This document shows, piece after piece, positions 9,631 through 18,052 of a stretch of DNA of 64,000 nt (its first letter is position 1; each line of letters starts with the position of its first letter). Origin of the DNA: Gammaproteobacteria bacterium. Lineage in GTDB: Bacteria > Pseudomonadota > Gammaproteobacteria > Pseudomonadales > Pseudohongiellaceae. The translations under genes and the position numbers were made by a program. The stretch lies in contig JAQWMX010000002.1 of NCBI GenBank assembly GCA_029246545.1, forward strand, positions 62,001 through 126,000, read 5' to 3'. A model generated the notes under the pieces. That model saw nothing but the letters and a program-made list of their open reading frames with translations, had not been told where the DNA came from and ran no database searches.

Positions 9631-10941
9631 ATGAAGTTTTTAAGCTACTCACTCAGCATCATATTTCTGTTTTTAATCAGTCTGCCTCTGCTTAGCTTAT
9701 TTATAATGCTAGATGATACTGCAAGTTTCCCAATGAACAGGCAACTTGATCAACTGCAGGTTAATAGTATCGAAAACATACTAATTGAATACGACCCACG
9801 CTACCTATTTAATAGTGATGATCAATTAATTGAACTCAATGAAACTGAAAGCAACGCCCTTTTAAATTACTTCTCACAGCAATTAAACAATGCTGGCTTT
9901 GAATGGGTATCTGATAGCACAATGGTTCTCGAACTATTGCCGGGCTCCGTCATGCTAAATGGAACTTTCAAAATAAAACCCAATTTATTTGGATCCTACT
10001 TAAATTTCGAGGCTTACTTCGAGCAGACAAATGACACTTTATCCTTAGAATCTCTTCGACTAGGTGACTTTACAATTCCTCAATTTATAGTTCAGCCCTT
10101 ATTAAATTATGGCAACAAAGAACTTGCCGAATACGATAATTACCAGCTCTTTAGCTCGGTATTCAGCTCAATTAGACAAATTGACCTTAAGGATCATTAT
10201 CTAGCTTTCACCCTCAACTGGGAATCAGTAGATTTCGATTTATTAAGTGATCAAGCAAGACGAATTCTTATTGATCAGTCAACTCATGACATGCTTATCA
10301 GCTACCAAAAGCAACTAAATGCGGTCCTGAATGAAATTCCACAGGCCAATAGGTCCCTAAGTTTAAACGACCTTTTAGTGCCTCTTTTTAATCATGCCTT
10401 GGAAAACGAAGGAGATCCTGGCGAAGAAAACCAAGCAATTTTTTTAATTCTGACTTGCTATTTATTAGACGTGCTAGATATTGAGGATTTTGTAGGCCCT
10501 GAATCATTAGAGCCAACAATAACAAGGCCTTTACGAATCACATTAGAATCTAGGGATGATCTTCCTCGGCATATGATTGGTTCAGCAGCTATAGCGGCTT
10601 ATGCCGATAACGATCTGGCCAACATGCTATCAGTCTTTAAAGAAGTACAAGATAGTCGTCGTAATTCTGGATTTAGTTTTAGCGATATCACGGCCAATCA
10701 GATTGGTACTCGCATAGGTGAACTTGCCGGTAGAAACCAAAATACCGCCATACAACTGCAACGCTTTTTTTCTCAATTGGAATTTGAAATAGACTATATG
10801 CCTCTTGTCGGTCGACCTGATGGAATCAGCGAAGCTGAATTTATTGACTTATACGGCAACCGAAACTCTGATGTTTATTTAAACCGAATGGCAATAATTG
10901 AAACTACTATCAATCAGCTACCAATTTTTCAGGGCTTATAA
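9631..10941 (+). CDS. Unknown membrane-anchored or secreted protein
   Basis: 436 residues with one hydrophobic segment at 5-27 that could be a signal anchor or uncleaved signal; the rest is soluble and acidic. No family or catalytic motif was recognised. The next gene (a DksA/TraR-like zinc protein) starts at the base after its stop, so the two are very probably co-transcribed. Residues about 25-190 look beta-rich and about 205-430 helical, suggesting two periplasmic domains, but this is only a reading of residue patterns. Confidence 0.6.
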   Translation: MKFLSYSLSIIFLFLISLPLLSLFIMLDDTASFPMNRQLDQLQVNSIENILIEYDPRYLFNSDDQLIELNETESNALLNYFSQQLNNAGFEWVSDSTMVLELLPGSVMLNGTFKIKPNLFGSYLNFEAYFEQTNDTLSLESLRLGDFTIPQFIVQPLLNYGNKELAEYDNYQLFSSVFSSIRQIDLKDHYLAFTLNWESVDFDLLSDQARRILIDQSTHDMLISYQKQLNAVLNEIPQANRSLSLNDLLVPLFNHALENEGDPGEENQAIFLILTCYLLDVLDIEDFVGPESLEPTITRPLRITLESRDDLPRHMIGSAAIAAYADNDLANMLSVFKEVQDSRRNSGFSFSDITANQIGTRIGELAGRNQNTAIQLQRFFSQLEFEIDYMPLVGRPDGISEAEFIDLYGNRNSDVYLNRMAIIETTINQLPIFQGL

Positions 10942-11301
10942 ATGGATAATTTAAACTCAGGACAAATTACTGCTTTAGCTGCAGACTTAGAAAAGCTTTC
11001 ATCTGACTTACGTGAGCAAATCGAATTAGCAAAACCGGCTGCTTCCACAGTTGTACTGGATCAAAGCAAGGTTGGTAGAATTTCACGTATGGATGCAATG
11101 CAACAACAACATATGGCTGATTCAACATTGCAGCACACTAAAAAACGATTGAAGCTAGTGAGTAAAGCTTTAAATAAAATGTCTGAAGATGAGTATGGCT
11201 TTTGCGAACTGTGTGATGAAACGATTGCTTTTGCGCGCTTACAAGTAAACCCAGAAGCGCAACTTTGCCTGAAGTGCCAAAGCCAACAAGAACAGCAATA
11301 A
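10942..11301 (+). CDS. TraR/DksA-family C4 zinc-finger protein
   Basis: 119 residues. The C-terminal C4 zinc finger is clear (CELC, then CLKC 20 residues on), preceded by a helical region containing GRISRMDAMQQQ, typical of the small standalone TraR/DksA relatives. It lacks the acidic DPADRA-type tip seen in the true DksA at 16080-16931, so ppGpp-linked control of polymerase as in DksA cannot be assumed. It starts directly after the stop of the upstream unknown gene, indicating one transcript. Frames on the other strand here are shadows. Confidence 0.8.
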   Translation: MDNLNSGQITALAADLEKLSSDLREQIELAKPAASTVVLDQSKVGRISRMDAMQQQHMADSTLQHTKKRLKLVSKALNKMSEDEYGFCELCDETIAFARLQVNPEAQLCLKCQSQQEQQ

Positions 11302-11394
11302 AAGTGAAACAAATATCCAAACTCAAAGCTCAGCTTGACTAGTATCTATAGCAACTGAATAATAAACAAAGTTTAATTTATTGAGGGTAAGACG

Positions 11395-12570
11395 ATGTCT
11401 GAACAAGAGCAAAATCAAGAAAATAAACGTAGGGACCTTCTAAAAAGTGGCGTTGTTATGGGCGGTTTTGCGATGACCGGCACAGCTCCCTTTATCTCAC
11501 AAACAGCAATGGCGCAAAATGAAGTTTTAATACCATTTACTGACATGCCACCCGATTTCGCTGGCCCACCAAAAGTCGCTGGTGGAGTTTTTTTCCAAAA
11601 CACACAACTTATAGAAGATTTCTATTCAAGAAATGAAGATCAGTTCTATGTTGTACAACATTATGGACAGCCACAACTTGATGCAAATACCCACCGCATT
11701 CAAGTTACTGGCATGGTAGATAACCCTATAACACTGAGCATGGCAGATATTCGTCGCCGTCCAAAAGTGGAAATAGTCGCTGGATTTGAATGCGGTGGAA
11801 ATAGACAAGGCCTTTATAATGGCCTAATTGGAAATGCTCTTTGGGGCGGTTGCCGACTACGCGATTTATTACAAGATGCTGGCATTCAGTTTGGTGGTAG
11901 CGAAGTCGTTTTCTATGGGGCCGACCGCGGTATGGAAACTATTCGCGATACTGAAGTAGAACAAAGCTTTGGTCGTGGATTGAGTTTCAATGAAGCAATG
12001 AATGATGACGTCATCCTAGCTTATGAAATGAATGGAGAGCCTCTACCTGGCGCGCATGGTTCCCCACTTAGATTAATTGTTCCAGGGTGGTATGGCGTGA
12101 CTAATATTAAATGGCTGGAACAAATCCATGTGCAGGACAGACGTTTTTCTGGAAAGTTCCAAGCTAGAGATTACGTAACACTTAGCCGACGTGACGTCGG
12201 TGGTGTAGAACGTTGGGAAGAACGTTTGGTTACCAAGATTCGTCTAAAATCAGCCATTACACGTGTTACTCGTAGAGGCAACAGACACAATATTATGGGT
12301 TTCGCACTCAATGATGGTACGCCATTAAGATCTATTGAAGTGAAAGTTGATAATGACCCTTGGCAACAAGCGGAAATATTACCAGGAGCAACACGCTATT
12401 CTTGGAAGCTGTTTAATTTCGCATGGGAGAATGCAACACCTGGTGATCATGAGATCGTTTCTCGTGTAACAGATGTCAACGGTCAAGTTCAATCAACACT
12501 AGAAGAGCTTCCTGAGAAAGTATCTAACTGGGAGAACCCCGGTCAGTTCATTCGCACTCTTACCATTTAA
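11395..12570 (+). CDS. Tat-exported sulfite oxidase-family molybdenum enzyme (SoxC-like)
   Basis: 391 residues. The N terminus has a Tat signal (RRDLLK followed by a hydrophobic stretch and AMA-Q), so export is in folded, cofactor-loaded form. The molybdopterin domain contains FECGGNRQG; its Cys is the expected Mo ligand. A C-terminal Mo-co dimerisation domain follows (about 285-390). The family oxidises sulfite or related sulfur compounds, passing electrons to cytochromes or other carriers; the substrate here is unknown. An RBS-like GAGGG precedes the ATG at 11395. moeA at 28181-29401 supports Mo-cofactor use. A hairpin follows at 12596-12635. Confidence 0.85.
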   Translation: MSEQEQNQENKRRDLLKSGVVMGGFAMTGTAPFISQTAMAQNEVLIPFTDMPPDFAGPPKVAGGVFFQNTQLIEDFYSRNEDQFYVVQHYGQPQLDANTHRIQVTGMVDNPITLSMADIRRRPKVEIVAGFECGGNRQGLYNGLIGNALWGGCRLRDLLQDAGIQFGGSEVVFYGADRGMETIRDTEVEQSFGRGLSFNEAMNDDVILAYEMNGEPLPGAHGSPLRLIVPGWYGVTNIKWLEQIHVQDRRFSGKFQARDYVTLSRRDVGGVERWEERLVTKIRLKSAITRVTRRGNRHNIMGFALNDGTPLRSIEVKVDNDPWQQAEILPGATRYSWKLFNFAWENATPGDHEIVSRVTDVNGQVQSTLEELPEKVSNWENPGQFIRTLTI

Positions 12571-12595
12571 TTACGAACACCGTAGAAAGAAACTT

Positions 12596-12635
12596 AAAAT
12601 TAGGGCCTCCTAGGCCCCAATCTGCCCCTAATTTT
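12596..12635 (+). terminator. Hairpin after the molybdenum oxidoreductase gene
   Basis: Outer arms AAAATTAGGG and CCCTAATTTT pair over 10 bp, with an inner GGCC-GGCC pairing. It lies 26 bp after the stop at 12570. The arm ends in TTTT but a longer U-run is missing, so termination may be weak. Confidence 0.5.
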
Positions 12636-12737
12636 GATTTAAATCTAACTTCCCTATTATTGTCTTAATTCTAGTTAGTAGAACCCTATATCCAAGCTTA
12701 TAATCTTATTACACATAGCTATTAGCCAAGAGAAGAT

Positions 12738-14209
12738 ATGTCTGCCGCGAGATTAATATTACTGTTCAGTCTGATTTTGTTATCAAGCTGCGATCGTGGA
12801 CCTTTAACTGCTTAACAACCCGATGGTTGGGATGATGACCTCAAATTAGCTATTCCGGAAGATATAAACCCAGATCCCAACATCCTGGAAATTGAATTAG
12901 AAGCCCAGATTGTTGATATTGAGATTATTGATGGTTTGACTACCCCTGTTTGGACTTATGGAGGCACCTTACCCGGGCCACTAATTAAAGCCAAAGTTGG
13001 TGATACCGTCATCATTCACTTTAAAAATTCATTGCCTGACTCAACTACGATACATTGGCATGGTCTGCGAGTTCCAAATCAAATGGATGGTGTTCCTGGG
13101 GTTACTCAACCCCCAGTTGAATCAGGTGGTGAATTTAGATACGAATTTACCGTAGATGATGCGGGTACTTACTGGTACCACCCACATGTTAATTCTGCTG
13201 CCCAAGTGGGCTGGGGAGTGTATGGACCCATAGTAGTTGAAGACCCAAATGATCCAGTAGAGTTTGGCGATGACCTGATTCTAGTGATGTCAGATATGAG
13301 CCTAAATGTAGGTGATGGTAGCTTTCTTCCTGAAAATGCGGGGGGTTCTTTTACTGATTTATTTGGCAAAGAGGGGACTGTTGTTCTGGTTAATGGAAAA
13401 ATTCGTCCTAGCCTTAAGGTTCGTCAAGGTAAACAACAGCGCTGGCGTGTAATAAATGCATCACGATCCAGATATATACCTATCCGTTTGCGTGATCATA
13501 CATTTACCATTTTAGGTGGTGATAATGGATTAGCTGAGCGCTCCAGAGAAGCCGGCCGAGTGGTTGTAACGCCGTCCGAACGGGCAGATGTTGTATTCAC
13601 GCCTATGCATGAACCAGGCACTACTCAAACATTCCGATGGGTCCCTTTTAACCGTGGATTTGGTACAGTTTACCGAAGATCCTCAGTCCCATTGAAACAG
13701 TCATGGATGAAGCTGTTATACCAGCTCAGATTCCTGAACAACTTCGTACTATTGAAGCTATTGACATCGGCAACGCCATAGAAACAGATTTAGAAATGAC
13801 CATCGATGAAGTAGGTAACAATATGCCAATTCAAATGGGCTTTAATGGTATTCCCTATTGGAACCTGGAGCCTTTACAAGCACGAGTTGGTGAAACCCAT
13901 GTCTGGAATTTAATTAACAACTCCGATTTCAATCACCCTTTTCATTTACACGGCTACTTCTTTCAGGTTCTTGATGAGAATCGCATACCTGAATGGAAAG
14001 ACACGATTGATGTCCCTGTAGGAGAAACAGTACGAATTGCTGTTAACTTTGAGGGCAGACCCGGCATGTGGATGTATCACTGCCACATTCTTGATCACGC
14101 TGAAGCCGGAATGATGGGGCAGCTGTGGGTCGGACCTGAAGACTCTACAGATCCTGCCCCTGAGCAAGATCTGAGTGTTCTAATAGATGTCATGGTGAAG
14201 GAAGAATAA
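12738..14209 (+). pseudogene. Multicopper oxidase, disrupted by in-frame stop and frameshift
   Basis: A laccase-type multicopper oxidase in three pieces. The ATG at 12738 opens a lipoprotein-like signal (LILLSSC) that hits TAA at 12813-12815; the same frame then runs on as oxidase sequence. All copper motifs survive: HWHG and WYHPH in the first half, HPFHLHG and HCHILDHAEAGMM in the second. Between about 13676 and 13692 the frame must shift (one base missing, for example in the CCC at 13688-13690) to continue to the stop at 14209. From 12936 a signal-less fragment could be made. Two independent lesions favour a pseudogene over sequencing error. Confidence 0.82.
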
Positions 14210-14337
14210 ACCAAATCCGACCCAAATCTGATTATAGCCACATCATCTCTTCATAACGACACTTCTATACCGTTAAAAATAGGAGTATCATCCGCCCACT
14301 TTTTTATTCCAACACTTAAAAGCAATATCACTGCACA

Positions 14338-15570
14338 ATGAAAAAGAAACAATTCACAAGTACTATTTTGCATGCTGACCGTGAAGGCCGGCCTGAGCAT
14401 GGTGTATTGCATAAGCCAATCCATACATCAGTCGCTTATGGCTATGAAGATGCTAGAGAGCTGGCAGAGGTATTTCAAAATAAACGCCAAGGCTACGCTT
14501 ATGGTAGGCAAAACAACCCAACCATAGATGCGCTTGCTAATAAAATCACGTTGATGGAACAAGGCCTTGCCAGTGTTATTTTTGCATCAGGCATGGCAGC
14601 TATTGGTTCTACTATACTTTCATTATTACGATCTGGAGATCATATCGTCTCCAGTGCTTTTCTGTTCGGCAATACCAACAGCTTATTTAATACTTTAACT
14701 AGCTTAGGCATCGAAATCACTTTCGTTGATGCTACAGATGTAGCTAATGTTGAAGCTGCCATCAGACCTAATACCAAACTGGTATTTGTAGAAACCATTG
14801 CAAACCCGGTCACACAAGTTGCTGATCTATCAGCTATTGGTGATTTGTGCGAAAAACAAAAACTCATTTATTTTGTTGATAACACCATGACCTCACCTTG
14901 CTTGTTTTTGCCAGTTGACGTTAAAGCAAGTCTGATAATCAACTCTTTGACCAAGTACATAGGTGGTCATGGTAATGCCTTGGGTGGCAGTGTGACCGAT
15001 ACTGGTCTTTATGATTGGAGCAGCTTTGACAATATATACGACAACTATAAAAATAAAGACTCTGCGCAATGGGGAATCACTCAGATACGCAAAAAAGGGC
15101 TGCGTGATTTCGGTGCAGCTTTAGCCCCTGAAGCAGCACACCATATCTCAGTGGGCTCTGATACTTTAAATTTAAGAATCAGGCATGCCTGTGAAAATGC
15201 ACTAGCAATTGCAGAATTATGTGACCAGCACCCAAAAGTTAAAAAAGTCAGTTATCCAGGCTTACCAGCTCACCCTCAACATGACAGAGCTCGTGAACTG
15301 TTTAAACATTTTGGCGCAATACTAAGCATTGAATTAGAAGATAATATTGATTGCTTTGACTTTCTCAATTCACTTGAACTGATAGTGAGTTCAAGCAATT
15401 TAGGCGATAACCGAAGTTTAGGAATCCCTGTGGCACATACGATATATTTTGAAATGGGGCCAGAACGCAGAACTTCGATGGGTATACCTGATTCCATGGT
15501 TAGATTTTCAATTGGAATTGAAGACAAAGAAGACCTTATTGCTGACTTTAACCAAGCACTTGGGACCTAA
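14338..15570 (+). CDS. Cys/Met-metabolism PLP-dependent trans-sulfuration enzyme
   Basis: 410 residues, fold-type I PLP enzyme of the cystathionine gamma-synthase/O-acetylhomoserine sulfhydrylase family. The Schiff-base lysine lies in SLTKYIGGHGNALGG (about residue 206), with the PLP-phosphate loop FASGMAAIGS upstream. Family enzymes make or break C-S bonds in Cys, Met and homocysteine synthesis; sequence does not separate synthase, lyase and sulfhydrylase here. The Rieske protein gene starts 9 bp after its stop, suggesting co-transcription. Confidence 0.83.
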   Translation: MKKKQFTSTILHADREGRPEHGVLHKPIHTSVAYGYEDARELAEVFQNKRQGYAYGRQNNPTIDALANKITLMEQGLASVIFASGMAAIGSTILSLLRSGDHIVSSAFLFGNTNSLFNTLTSLGIEITFVDATDVANVEAAIRPNTKLVFVETIANPVTQVADLSAIGDLCEKQKLIYFVDNTMTSPCLFLPVDVKASLIINSLTKYIGGHGNALGGSVTDTGLYDWSSFDNIYDNYKNKDSAQWGITQIRKKGLRDFGAALAPEAAHHISVGSDTLNLRIRHACENALAIAELCDQHPKVKKVSYPGLPAHPQHDRARELFKHFGAILSIELEDNIDCFDFLNSLELIVSSSNLGDNRSLGIPVAHTIYFEMGPERRTSMGIPDSMVRFSIGIEDKEDLIADFNQALGT

Positions 15571-15579
15571 TGCAAACAT

Positions 15580-15918
15580 ATGGAGAAAGTGCTTTGTCAA
15601 ATCAGCAGCATTCTTGAAGGGTCCAGCTACAGTTTTGAAATTGATCAGATAGCGCTTTTTGCAATTAACAAACATGATCAAATATTTGTGTATCTTAATC
15701 TCTGCCCACATTTGCATGCTCCTTTGAACTGGGAACCAGATAAGTTTTTGAACAATAGTTGCGATCTAATTCAATGTTCTAATCATGGAGCTTTATTTGA
15801 TATTGAGAATGGTGAATGCATACAGGGCCCCTGTAAAGGGCAGAGTTTGCAGGCTGTTGATTATGAAGTTAAGGATGGAAATATTTATATAAAAGAATCT
15901 GATCTAAAGAGGCTATAA
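15580..15918 (+). CDS. Rieske-type [2Fe-2S] ferredoxin-like protein
   Basis: A 112-residue single Rieske domain. The ligands are visible as CPHLHA and CSNHGA, the C-x-H ... C-x2-H pattern of soluble Rieske proteins related to the NirD/dioxygenase ferredoxin group. No signal peptide, so cytoplasmic. It follows the PLP enzyme by 9 bp. Function is electron transfer or a small redox-sensing role; the partner is unknown. Confidence 0.8.
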   Translation: MEKVLCQISSILEGSSYSFEIDQIALFAINKHDQIFVYLNLCPHLHAPLNWEPDKFLNNSCDLIQCSNHGALFDIENGECIQGPCKGQSLQAVDYEVKDGNIYIKESDLKRL

Positions 15919-16079
15919 GAAGCCTGACAAATAGTTTGCTGGTTTCAAATAAACCAGTAGAATGCATTCCTTTCGTGAATGTGGCTTACAGAAATTTTAC
16001 TTGAGCCAGATAGCTATAAGATCAGCAAATTAAAATAGCTGCCAGTAATTTAAGTAGTCAGTTAGGAAGAGATATTGTA

Positions 16080-16931
16080 ATGGTAACCAAAAAGAAACCG
16101 GCTCCTAAAGCCAAAAAAGCAACAGCAGCCAAGTCAAAAGCGAAAGCTAAAGCGCCTGTAAAGGCAAAAGCTAGCCCTAAAAAGGCAATTGCTAAAAAAG
16201 CTGCTCCTAAAAAAGTTGTCGCTAAGAAAAAACCTGCTGCAAAAAAAGCCGCACCAAAGAAAAAGCCTGTCGCTAAAAAAGATACACCTAAAAAAGTTGT
16301 TGCTAAGAAAAAACCTGCTGCTAAAAAAGCTGTTGCGAAAAAAACTACACCAAAGAAAAAGCCTGTTGCTAAAAAAGCTGCTCCTAAAAAGGTTGTTGCT
16401 AAGAAGAAACCTGTAGCAAAAAAAGCAGCGCCAAAGAAAGCGCCTGCCAAAAAGAAACCAGCAGTAAAGAAATCTAAGAGCCAAGCCATAACCAAGCCTA
16501 GAGACCCTAATGCGCATTTCGAGGTCAGTGAGTTCACTCCCTATAAGATGAAACGGGGTGAAGAGTACATGAATGAAGCGCAGCGCGACCATTTTAAAAA
16601 TATACTGCTAAACTGGCGTAACGAGCTAATGGAAGAGGTCGATAGAACTGTTCACCATATGCAGGATGAAGCAGCTAATCCACCGGACCCGGCTGACCGT
16701 GCCACCCTCGAAGAAGAATTCAGTATAGAATTAAGAACTCGTGACCGTGAGCGCCGATTGATAAAAAAAATCGATTCAACTATCGAAATGATAGCAAAAA
16801 ATGATTATGGCTTTTGTGATTCCTGCGGTGTTGAAATTGGTATTCGTCGTCTCGAAGCACGGCCAACTGCTAATAAATGTATCGATTGTAAAACACTAGA
16901 CGAAATCAAGGAAAAACAACTAGGAGCTTAA
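16080..16931 (+). CDS. dksA: RNA polymerase-binding DksA with histone-H1-like N-terminal tail
   Basis: 283 residues, about twice the usual ~147. Residues 147-283 are canonical Dks[11 protein letters not shown], the acidic coiled-coil tip [12 protein letters not shown], and a C4 zinc finger (CDSCG ... CIDC). Residues 1-140 are a Lys/Ala/Pro repeat tail ([14 protein letters not shown] units) like AlgP or histone H1, expected to be disordered and to bind nucleic acid. DksA acts with ppGpp at the polymerase secondary channel. The ATG at 16080 follows AGGAAGAG. gluQ follows directly, as in Pseudomonas. There is no ATG between tail and core that would suggest two proteins, apart from internal Met codons within the core itself. 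Confidence 0.93.
   Translation: MVTKKKPAPKAKKATAAKSKAKAKAPVKAKASPKKAIAKKAAPKKVVAKKKPAAKKAAPKKKPVAKKDTPKKVVAKKKPAAKKAVAKKTTPKKKPVAKKAAPKKVVAKKKPVAKKAAPKKAPAKKKPAVKKSKSQAITKPRDPNAHFEVSEFTPYKMKRGEEYMNEAQRDHFKNILLNWRNELMEEVDRTVHHMQDEAANPPDPADRATLEEEFSIELRTRDRERRLIKKIDSTIEMIAKNDYGFCDSCGVEIGIRRLEARPTANKCIDCKTLDEIKEKQLGA
16200..16472 (+). repeat. Imperfect coding repeats of the DksA Lys/Ala/Pro tail
   Basis: Three degenerate units encode residues 41-67, 68-99 and 100-131 of the DksA tail, each built around [10 protein letters not shown] followed by PKKKPVAKK or a variant. DNA similarity between units is high, so slippage or recombination could change tail length between strains. Confidence 0.75.
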
Positions 16932-16933
16932 AT

Positions 16934-17845
16934 ATTTCTGCTCCTATTAAACTTGATACCTCACCTTACAGAGGACGTTTTGCGCCCTCTCCTACTGGTC
17001 CTTTACATGCCGGCTCACTAATTGCCGCGCTTGCCAGTTACCTTGATGCTCGCGCAAACAAAGGAAAGTGGTATGTCCGCATGGAGGATCTCGACCCCCC
17101 TCGAGAAAGTGTAATAGCAGCGAAACAAATCTTACAGGCACTTGAATGCTTAAATTTATATTGGGATGGCGAAGTCTTGTATCAGAGCGATCGCCACACT
17201 GCTTACCAACTTGCTCTAAACCAGTTACAAGAACAGACCTCAGTTTTTCCATGTACTTGTAACAGAAAAGACATCCAGCAGCAGGGAGGCATTTATCAAG
17301 GAAACTGTAGAAGGCGCAACATAAATGATTCAGGCTTAGAGCCTGGAAACTATGCCATACGTTGCAAAGTTTCTAACTCAATTTTGGAGTTTGACGATTT
17401 ATTGCAAGGCAAGCAATCTCAAAACCTAGAGTCAGAAACTGGAGACTTCATTATTAAACGTAAAGATGGGCTATATTCCTATCAACTTGCTGTAGTTGTT
17501 GATGACGCTTTTCAAGAAATTACTCATATTATTCGCGGTATCGATCTAATTGATTCAAGCTATAGACAGATATATTTACAGAGTTTATTAAGTTTCCCTC
17601 AGCCTTATTATGGGCATATCCCAGTCATTATTAATGATCAGGGTCAGAAACTTAGCAAACAACATCATGCAACTGCATTGGACCTAAGTGACCCCTCCTC
17701 TACTTTGTACCAAGCTTTATTGTATTTGCAACAAAATCCACCTAACGACCTAAAGAAAAGCAAACCCTCCGATATTCTTGAGTGGGCAATTGAAAACTGG
17801 CAAATTCCAAAATTACGAAATTTACAAAAGCTTGATGAGAAGTGA
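16934..17845 (+). CDS. gluQ: Glutamyl-Q tRNA(Asp) synthetase, probable ATT start
   Basis: About 303 residues, the normal GluQ length. Motifs: RFAPSPTGPLHAGS (class I HIGH region), a zinc site with CTC and a downstream Cys after YQG, and LSKQ in place of KMSKS. It glutamylates queuosine in tRNA-Asp. The first ATG in frame (17081) lies after the HIGH-like motif and would give an inactive stump. No ATG, GTG or TTG occurs between the upstream dksA stop and that motif. ATT at 16934 is 7 nt after AGGAG (16922-16926), ideal spacing, so an AUU start coupled to dksA is inferred. Confidence 0.87.
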   Translation: MSAPIKLDTSPYRGRFAPSPTGPLHAGSLIAALASYLDARANKGKWYVRMEDLDPPRESVIAAKQILQALECLNLYWDGEVLYQSDRHTAYQLALNQLQEQTSVFPCTCNRKDIQQQGGIYQGNCRRRNINDSGLEPGNYAIRCKVSNSILEFDDLLQGKQSQNLESETGDFIIKRKDGLYSYQLAVVVDDAFQEITHIIRGIDLIDSSYRQIYLQSLLSFPQPYYGHIPVIINDQGQKLSKQHHATALDLSDPSSTLYQALLYLQQNPPNDLKKSKPSDILEWAIENWQIPKLRNLQKLDEK

Positions 17846-18052
17846 CTCAATATACTTTCATGGCAATATTGATAAATAAACCTAGCAACGCAAGAAACCG
17901 CTCTATTTAGATCTAGAACCTCCAAGAGACATCTTCTTCTTGATCACTACTGTTGCACTTTCTGTTGAATATGAGTAGAAAGGAAACATATTTATTAATA
18001 AAACGTCATTTTAAGACAAACTTTAGCTACTTTCTCATACAGTTCATTTTTT

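Noticed and set aside
16058-16592. Minus-strand Phe/Ala- or Leu/Phe-rich frames across dksA
   Set aside because: They are reverse complements of the Lys/Ala/Pro repeat tail; no RBS, and the plus-strand protein is unambiguous.
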